Below are positions 58,836-64,000 of a stretch of DNA of 64,000 nt, in pieces (the stretch's first letter is position 1; every line of letters begins with the position of its first letter). Where the stretch lies: NCBI RefSeq assembly GCF_014216315.1, contig NZ_CP045702.1:558001-622000 (forward strand), read 5' to 3'. The notes below the pieces were generated by a model. That model was not told where the DNA came from, searched no databases, and saw nothing but the letters and a program-made list of their open reading frames with translations. This DNA comes from Streptomyces finlayi (GTDB taxonomy: Bacteria; Actinomycetota; Actinomycetes; Streptomycetales; Streptomycetaceae). A program made the translations under genes and the position numbers.

Positions 58836-60050
58836 ATGCCACATCTCATACAGCCGTTGGACATCGGAGATCCCCTGGGGCCCCTCCCCCAGGAATTTGC
58901 CGCGATCATGCGTCCCGAACTTCCCAGCCTGATCAAGGAGATCGGCGTCGAGGTCACGCGGGCCTATCCGGAATACGCCCGTCTGCTTGAGGGGCCCAAT
59001 GGCCAGACCATCCGCGTCGGCGTTGAGCAGAGCCTCGCCTCATTCGTGGACCTGGTCGCCGAACCATCCACCTCGACCACGCTCCGGGACGACATGTGCC
59101 GCCGTTTCGGCCGCTTCGAGGCGTACGAGGGCCGCACCATGGACACGCTTCAGGGTGCCTACCGGCTGGGCGCCCGGGTGGCGTTGCGGCGGGCCAAGAA
59201 GGTCGGCCGCAGCTACAACTTCTCGCCGATGCTGATGCTGAGTTTCGCCGATGCCGTGTTCGCGTACATCGACGAACTGGAATCGCTTTCCCGCGAGGGC
59301 TTCCTCGAGGTGCAGTCGCAGTCCGGCGAGCAGAGCGAGGCGATGCGCCGCCGCCTCCTGCATCTGATACTGACCGGGAGCCCTGTCCCGCGTACCGCCA
59401 TCGCCGAACTCTGCGAGCAGACGGGGTGGGTGCTGCCCGAACAGGTCACCCTGGTCGCCATCCGCGCCCCCGCCGGCCTCGACCGTTTCAACGCGGACCG
59501 CGACATCCTGGCCGATCTCAGCGACCCGCAGCCGCACTTACTGGTTCCCGGTCCGCTCGACGACGCCCGAAGACTCATGCTGGAACAGTCCCTGCCCACC
59601 ACCCGGGCGGCGATCGGCCTCACGGTCCCGACCGCCCTCGCCCCGGACTCGCTCCGCTGGGCGCGCCGGGTGCTCGAACTCGTCGACGCGGGCGTGATCG
59701 ACGACGCGCCCTTCGTGCACTGCGAGGACCACCTCACCACGCTGTGGCTGCTCTCCGACCAGGCTCTCCTCGACCAGCTCACCGAACGCGAACTGGCGCC
59801 GGTCGGCGGGATCAGCACCGCCCGGCGGGAGCGGCTGATCGAGACGCTGAGCATCTGGCTGGACACCCGCGGAACAGCCGCCCAGATGGGCGAGTTGCTG
59901 GGCGTGCATCCCCAGACGGTCCGGTACCGCATGCGTAATCTGGAGTCGATATTCGGTCAACAACTGGTCGACCCGGAGGCCCGGTTCTCCACCGAGGCGG
60001 TACTGCGCGCCCTGCGGCTGCGGGCGCGCAGCGAGCGCGACACCCACTGA
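58836..60050 (+). CDS. PucR family transcriptional regulator
   Basis: The protein has 404 residues. The N-terminal ~150 residues are helical (IMRPELPSLIKEIGVEVTRA, YEGRTMDTLQGAYRLGARVA), the middle is a GGDEF-like ligand domain, and the C-terminal helix-turn-helix is clear (ETLSIWLDTRGTAAQMGELL, GVHPQTVRYRMRNLESIFGQ). PucR/CdaR-type proteins activate or repress catabolic and stress genes; the ligand is unknown. ATG 58836 follows AAGGGG (58823-58828) at 7-nt spacing. The divergent secreted-protein gene is a possible target. Confidence 0.93.
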   Translation: MPHLIQPLDIGDPLGPLPQEFAAIMRPELPSLIKEIGVEVTRAYPEYARLLEGPNGQTIRVGVEQSLASFVDLVAEPSTSTTLRDDMCRRFGRFEAYEGRTMDTLQGAYRLGARVALRRAKKVGRSYNFSPMLMLSFADAVFAYIDELESLSREGFLEVQSQSGEQSEAMRRRLLHLILTGSPVPRTAIAELCEQTGWVLPEQVTLVAIRAPAGLDRFNADRDILADLSDPQPHLLVPGPLDDARRLMLEQSLPTTRAAIGLTVPTALAPDSLRWARRVLELVDAGVIDDAPFVHCEDHLTTLWLLSDQALLDQLTERELAPVGGISTARRERLIETLSIWLDTRGTAAQMGELLGVHPQTVRYRMRNLESIFGQQLVDPEARFSTEAVLRALRLRARSERDTH

Positions 60051-60079
60051 TCCGGATCACATCTTCGGCCACGGGTCAA

Positions 60080-60095
60080 CTTACCTGCAAGTAAG
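60080..60095. promoter_or_regulatory. CTTAC-N6-GTAAG inverted repeat before the ATP-grasp cluster
   Basis: CTTAC-CTGCAA-GTAAG (60080-60095) is a 16-bp dyad like sites bound by MarR- or HxlR-type repressors. It lies 152 bp before the ORF at 60248, in the only long gap ahead of the three-gene row. Confidence 0.45.
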
Positions 60096-60247
60096 ACGAA
60101 ATAGACGGTCAGTCCCAAACGGTTGCGACACGGAGACGTACTCGACGAGAAACCCGGAACCGCGTCCCGTACACATGGAGGAGTCCGGCCGCCCACCCGG
60201 CGGCCGGTCCCACCGCCTCCTGGCAACCATCCGAGAAGGAACCCCAC

Positions 60248-60511
60248 ATGACCGCCTCGCACCTACTCGTCCCCGTACCGATCCCCGACCGGGTCGCCGT
60301 GCTGATCGGGTCCTGCACGCCTCCGCACATCCTGCGGGCCGGATTCGAAGCCGACTGCGCGGCGCGCGAGGTCCGCAGGTTCCGCGGGCCTCGCCTCGGC
60401 ATCGAGGACCAGGCCGACCGCGAGCAGGCCCTCTCCGAGCTGGCCCGGGCCAACAAGGTCCTCTGCGCCTACCACCCGCGACTGGCGGTGCACGCCGGCT
60501 CGGTGTGGTGA
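60248..60511 (+). CDS. Small protein of unknown function, 87 residues
   Basis: ATG 60248 has a GAAGGAA ribosome site about 7 nt upstream. The protein is soluble and mixed in charge (VLIGSCTPPHILRAGFEADC, EDQADREQALSELARANKVL, ending YHPRLAVHAGSVW), with three cysteines and no signal peptide. I do not recognise a family. Position and ribosome site support coding. It lies 60 bp upstream of the ATP-grasp-like gene on the same strand, so the two may be co-transcribed. Confidence 0.6.
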   Translation: MTASHLLVPVPIPDRVAVLIGSCTPPHILRAGFEADCAAREVRRFRGPRLGIEDQADREQALSELARANKVLCAYHPRLAVHAGSVW

Positions 60512-60571
60512 GGACAATGGCGGGCAGCGGCGGCGCCCGTCCGCCCGCTCCGAGCTTCCCGGGAGAACACC

Positions 60572-61408
60572 GTGTCCACCGCATCCGCCGGCACCCGCGC
60601 CCGCATCCTCTACGTCACCGACTACACCTATGAGGCACGGGGCCGGCGCTACTGCGACGAGGACATCTATCTGAGCGGGCGGATGGGGGAGGAGTTCGAC
60701 GTCGTGGTCTGCCACCCCCGGGACGCGGCCGCCATGCTGGACGGCTTCGACGCCGTGGTCATACGCAACAGCGGTCCTGTGATGCATTACCAGGAGACGT
60801 ACGACGCCTTCCGCGCCCGTGCCCGCGAGCTGAAGGTGCCCGTGTACAACCCGCTGGACGGACGCGGGGACATGGCCGGCAAGCAGTACCTGGTCGACAT
60901 GAGCCGGGCCGGCCTTCCCGTGATCCCGACCGTGGACCGGGCCGCCGACCTGCGACTCCTGCCGGAGGCCGCCGAGTACGCCGTGAAGCCGAAGGCGGGG
61001 GCCGACTCCGTGGGCCTGTTCTTCACCCCCGTCCCCGTGCTGCCGGAGGGATCGGACGGCACGCTGCTCGTACAGCCGAGGATCGACTTCCGCTACGAGG
61101 TGTCCTTCTACTTCATCGACCACGACTTCCAGTACGCCCTGTACGCGCCGGACACCGAGCGGCGCTGGGTCCTGGAGCCGTACGCGCCGAGCCCGGCGGA
61201 CCTGGAGTTCGCCCGTACGTTCGTCCGGTGGAACAGCCTCACGCACGGCGTCCAGCGGGTCGACGCCTGCCGGACCCCGGAGGGCGAGCTGCTGCTCGTC
61301 GAGCTGGAGGACCTCAATCCGTATCTCTCGCTCGACCGGGTCACCGAGGAGGTCCGGGAGGCGTTCGTCGCCGGAATGAAGGCCTCCGTACGCCGTCTGC
61401 TGGCCTGA
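60572..61408 (+). CDS. ATP-grasp-like protein of unknown substrate
   Basis: The protein has 278 residues with no signal peptide. The layout suggests an ATP-grasp enzyme: an N-terminal pre-ATP-grasp part (RILYVTDYTYEARGRRYCDE, DAVVIRNSGPVMHYQETY), then GKQYLVDMSRAGLPVIPTV, a lysine strand YAVKPKAGADSVGLF, LLVQPRIDFRYEVSFYFIDH, and metal-binding acids in LLLVELEDLNPYLSLDRV. ATP-grasp enzymes join a carboxylate to an amine or thiol through an acyl phosphate. GTG 60572 follows GGAG at ~6-nt spacing. Neighbours are a small orphan ORF upstream and an efflux pump gene downstream. Confidence 0.75.
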   Translation: MSTASAGTRARILYVTDYTYEARGRRYCDEDIYLSGRMGEEFDVVVCHPRDAAAMLDGFDAVVIRNSGPVMHYQETYDAFRARARELKVPVYNPLDGRGDMAGKQYLVDMSRAGLPVIPTVDRAADLRLLPEAAEYAVKPKAGADSVGLFFTPVPVLPEGSDGTLLVQPRIDFRYEVSFYFIDHDFQYALYAPDTERRWVLEPYAPSPADLEFARTFVRWNSLTHGVQRVDACRTPEGELLLVELEDLNPYLSLDRVTEEVREAFVAGMKASVRRLLA

Positions 61409-61463
61409 CCCGTCCGGTCCTCCCCCACATGCGCGCCCCCGGGGCGGATGTGAGGGTGCAGGC

Positions 61464-63554
61464 GTGACCACTGCCAGCGAGACCGCCCCCGCCGCGCAGA
61501 GAGCTCCCGCGCCCCCACCCGTGCTCGACCGGCGCCGGCGGAACATCATCTTCGCCACCATCGTGCTGGGCATGCTGCTGGCCGCGCTGGACCAGACGAT
61601 CGTGGGGACGGCGCTGCCCACGATCGTCTCGGACCTCGGGGGCGCCTCCCACATGTCGTGGGTGGTCACCGCCTATCTCCTGGCCGAGACCGTGGCGACG
61701 GTCCTGGTCGGCAAGTTCGGTGACCTGTTCGGGCGCAAACTGGTCTTCCAGGTCTCGGCGATCGTCTTCATCACCGGTTCGTTCCTGTGCGGTCTCGCCT
61801 CCGACATGGTGCTCCTGATCATCTGGCGGGGTGTGCAGGGCATCGGCGCGGGCGGACTGATGGTCACGTCGATGGCGTTGATCGCCGATGTGATCCCGCT
61901 GCGCGAACGGGGCAAGTACCAGGGCGCGATCGGCGCCGTCTTCGGGATCTCGACGGTCATCGGACCGCTGCTGGGCGGGCTGTTCACCGACCATCTGACC
62001 TGGCGCTGGGCGTTCTACGTCAACGTGCCGATCGCCATCGTCGTGGTCATCGCCGCCGCCCGCAACATCCCGTCGGTGAAAGCGGCCGGGCGGCCCGTCA
62101 TCGACTACAAGGGCATCGCGCTCGTCGCCGTCGGCGCCAGCGCACTGATCCTCGCGACGAGCTGGGGCGGAAACGAGTACGCCTGGGGATCACCGGTCAT
62201 CATCGGCCTGTTCCTGGGCGGCATCGTCGCACTCGCCCTGTTCTGCCTGGTCGAGGTGCGGGCCGAGGAACCGATGCTGCCGATGCGGCTGTTCCGGAAT
62301 CCGGTGTTCACCGTCTGCTCGATCCTGAGCTTCATCGTGGGCTTCGCAATGCTCGGCTCCATGATCTTCCTGCCGACGTATCTGCAGTACGTGGACGGGG
62401 ATTCGGCCACACTCTCCGGAGTGCGCACGCTGCCCTTGATCATCGGTCTGCTGATCGCCTCCATCTTCAGTGGCAACGTGGTGAGCAAGACCGGCCACTA
62501 CCGGGTGTTCCCCATCGTGGGCTCACTGAACATGGCGCTGGGCCTGTACCTGCTCTCCCGCATGGGTCCCGACAGCGGCGTCTGGCTGGAGTCCGTCTAC
62601 ATGCTGGTGCTGGGGCTCGGCATCGGTCTGGCCATGCAGGTGCTGACGATCGCCGTACAGAACACCGTCGACTACGCGGACCTGGGCACCGCGACCTCGG
62701 GCGTGACGTTCTTCCGTACGCTCGGCAGCGCCTTCGGCACGGCGGTCTTCGGCACGATCTACGCCAACGCGCTGCGGCCGAACCTCGCCGCAGGCGTGGC
62801 ACAGGCGGCGCGGGCCGGTGGGGATCCCGCCGTACTCGCGGCGGCTTCGCAGAACCCGCAGGCCGTGCACGCCCTGCCTCCCGAACAGTCCGCGCCGCTC
62901 GCCCAGGCCTACGCGGACACGCTCCACACCGTGTTCCTGTGGACCGTCCCCGTGGCCCTGATCGGCTTCGTCGTCGCCCTGTTCCTGAAGCAGGTGAAAC
63001 TCCGGGACTCGGCGCGGGCCGGTTCGACGGACATGGGCGAGGGCTTCGCCCAGCCCGGTGCGGGGGACTCGGCGCGGCTGCTCGAGTTCTCCGTCGCCAG
63101 GGTCCTGCACGGCGCCGGTCCTGACACGGCGAGACGGATCGTCGCCGAATCGGACACCCGGCTCGACATGGCGGGGGCCTGGGCGGTCATGCAGGTGGAC
63201 CTCTTCACGCGGATGGTCGGCCATGCGGGCCTCGGTCTGATCGCGACCCGGCACCGTATTCCGCCCGAGGTCCTGGTGCCGGTCTTCGACCGGATGATCG
63301 AGGAGGGATACCTCACCGGGGACGGCCGCCTCTTCGCCCACACCGCGGCGGGCCGGCGGGAGGCCGGGACGATCTCCGCCGCCTGGGCGAGCTGGCTCAA
63401 CGAGCAGCTGGCCGAAGACGGCGCCCGCCCTGACGACCGTCAGCTGCGGGCGGCCGTCGACGTGATCGCCAAGCGGCTGCTGGCCGAGGACCTGGCCCAG
63501 GAGCTGTCACCCGCCCCGTCGGGAGGATCGAGGCGGGTGGGCGCCCCGGTCTGA
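61464..63554 (+). CDS. MFS drug efflux transporter (DHA2/EmrB type) fused to a C-terminal winged-helix-like domain
   Basis: The protein has 696 residues. Residues ~20-515 form a 14-helix DHA2 exporter: LDQTIVGTALPTIVSDLGG, the motif A region FGDLFGRKLVF, and motif C IGAVFGISTVIGPLLGGLF. Residues ~530-696 are cytoplasmic, with a helical segment (LLEFSVARVLHGAGPDTARR) and a winged-helix-like strand pair (VFDRMIEEGYLTGDGRLFAH, TAAGRREAGTIS), resembling MarR-type domains. A pump fused to a DNA-binding-like domain could sense substrate or act as a gate; this is inference. GTG 61464 has GAGGG ~6 nt upstream. The substrate is unknown. Confidence 0.92.
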   Translation: MTTASETAPAAQRAPAPPPVLDRRRRNIIFATIVLGMLLAALDQTIVGTALPTIVSDLGGASHMSWVVTAYLLAETVATVLVGKFGDLFGRKLVFQVSAIVFITGSFLCGLASDMVLLIIWRGVQGIGAGGLMVTSMALIADVIPLRERGKYQGAIGAVFGISTVIGPLLGGLFTDHLTWRWAFYVNVPIAIVVVIAAARNIPSVKAAGRPVIDYKGIALVAVGASALILATSWGGNEYAWGSPVIIGLFLGGIVALALFCLVEVRAEEPMLPMRLFRNPVFTVCSILSFIVGFAMLGSMIFLPTYLQYVDGDSATLSGVRTLPLIIGLLIASIFSGNVVSKTGHYRVFPIVGSLNMALGLYLLSRMGPDSGVWLESVYMLVLGLGIGLAMQVLTIAVQNTVDYADLGTATSGVTFFRTLGSAFGTAVFGTIYANALRPNLAAGVAQAARAGGDPAVLAAASQNPQAVHALPPEQSAPLAQAYADTLHTVFLWTVPVALIGFVVALFLKQVKLRDSARAGSTDMGEGFAQPGAGDSARLLEFSVARVLHGAGPDTARRIVAESDTRLDMAGAWAVMQVDLFTRMVGHAGLGLIATRHRIPPEVLVPVFDRMIEEGYLTGDGRLFAHTAAGRREAGTISAAWASWLNEQLAEDGARPDDRQLRAAVDVIAKRLLAEDLAQELSPAPSGGSRRVGAPV

Positions 63555-63617
63555 CCGTGCCTGACCGGTCGGGCGTGGTCCGCGTCATCAGGCCTGGGCG
63601 CGTGGCCGGCGTCGTGA

Positions 63618-63673
63618 GGCGTGGTCTGCATGGTCAGGCGTGGTCAGGCGTGGTCTGCGTGGTCTGCGTGGTC
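63618..63673. repeat. 9/10-bp tandem repeat at the GNAT gene 3' end
   Basis: Units are GGCGTGGTC and TGCGTGGTC with slight variants (e.g. TGCATGGTCA), about six in a row. The part upstream of the stop encodes DHADHADHA at the acetyltransferase C-terminus. Confidence 0.8.
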
Positions 63674-64000
63674 CCAGGACCTCGGGCGGTCCTGGGCCTC
63701 CCATTCGGGACGGAGCAGGGACAGGACCGCCATGTCGTGGCGGCGCCCCCGGTGCAGACAGGCGGAGCGGCGTACACCCTCGTGGACGAAGCCCGACCCG
63801 GCGAGGACCCGGAGGGCCGCGGCGTTGTCGGTGTGGGTCTGCGCCTCGACGCGCTGGACCGGCAGTTCACCGAAGGCCAGGTCCGTCAGGGCGTCGAGGG
63901 CGTCGGCGCCGTAGCCCCGGGCGCGGTGCTCGGGGGCCAGGACCAGATAGACATGCGCGGACCCCTCGGCCAGTTGCTGGTCGGTGAGGGCGGCGTGCCC
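63644..64000 (-). CDS. GNAT family N-acetyltransferase, 5' end cut by window
   Basis: The frame is open to the window edge; 118 residues of the C-terminal part are visible. The acetyl-CoA-binding motif is APEHRARGYGADALDALTDL. It is followed by the RimI/RimJ-type C-terminal pattern QTHTDNAAALRVLAGSGFVH, then EGVRRSACLHRGRRHDMAVL. It acetylates an amine, of protein or small molecule, using acetyl-CoA; the substrate is unknown. The C-terminus ends in three DHA repeats encoded by the tandem repeat at 63618-63673. Confidence 0.85.
   Translation of the reverse strand, partial: GHAALTDQQLAEGSAHVYLVLAPEHRARGYGADALDALTDLAFGELPVQRVEAQTHTDNAAALRVLAGSGFVHEGVRRSACLHRGRRHDMAVLSLLRPEWEAQDRPRSWDHADHADHA

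Noticed and set aside
60263..61669. Long minus-strand open frame opposite the ATP-grasp-like and MFS genes
   Set aside because: It is antisense to two genes with recognisable motifs and ribosome sites.

Overview
The window is high-GC actinobacterial chromosome and is almost certainly from Streptomyces. Evidence: an SsgA-family sporulation protein, a WhiB-like regulator, a two-domain small laccase, a lone LigD-type polymerase beside an ATP-dependent ligase, a complete mce lipid-import operon, and GTG/TTG and leaderless starts. From memory, several genes match named S. coelicolor loci in descending order: SCO6745-family protein (2.6 kb), macrodomain protein SCO6735 (14 kb), SsgD SCO6722 (25 kb) and small laccase SCO6712 (32 kb). 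The first 40 kb therefore looks syntenic with that region. I recall the S. coelicolor mce cluster lying elsewhere (near SCO2416-2422), so the order may break near 40.6 kb. No rRNA, tRNA, CRISPR array, insertion sequence or prophage was recognised.

Layout. 0-15 kb: a truncated crotonase, two DJ-1/PfpI-type genes (one fused to an AraC domain), an SCO6745-family protein, the RNA-binding factor Tex, an ABC-F ATPase, D-amino-acid oxidase, a BCCT osmolyte transporter, a secreted M14 carboxypeptidase, a TetR/MpaB-oxygenase pair and a macrodomain hydrolase. 15-21 kb: a four-gene minus-strand beta-oxidation operon (alpha-methylacyl-CoA racemase type CoA transferase, acyl-CoA dehydrogenase, thiolase, FadB) with a MerR regulator gene converging on its 3' end. 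21-32 kb: housekeeping and accessory genes including endonuclease V, ssgD, dimethylargininase, acyl-ACP desaturase, GH46 chitosanase, a WhiB-like regulator, a glyoxalase-fold protein and a helix-hairpin-helix SNF2 helicase.

32-38 kb holds the most interesting candidate system. A secreted copper laccase is divergent from two translationally coupled secreted giants: ThuA + PQQ-type sugar dehydrogenase propeller, and cupredoxin + three Ig-like repeats + 3-keto-disaccharide hydrolase domain. The set reads as an extracellular copper-linked sugar-oxidation module. Its promoter is followed by three tandem 17-bp repeats. 38-40.6 kb is a divergent end-joining pair (LigD-type polymerase and ATP ligase).

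40.6-54 kb is a 14-gene minus-strand mce operon: mceG ATPase, two YrbE permeases, MceA-F, four Mce-associated membrane proteins and a secreted lytic transglycosylase, mostly joined by 4-bp stop/start overlaps. A predicted promoter carries an inverted repeat exactly between its -35 and -10 boxes. 54.5-58.2 kb has three secreted proteins of unknown function; the first is broken by a one-base frameshift in a G5 run just after its signal peptide. 58.8-64 kb has a PucR-type regulator, a small orphan ORF, an ATP-grasp-like protein, a 14-helix MFS efflux pump fused to a winged-helix-like tail, and a truncated GNAT acetyltransferase.
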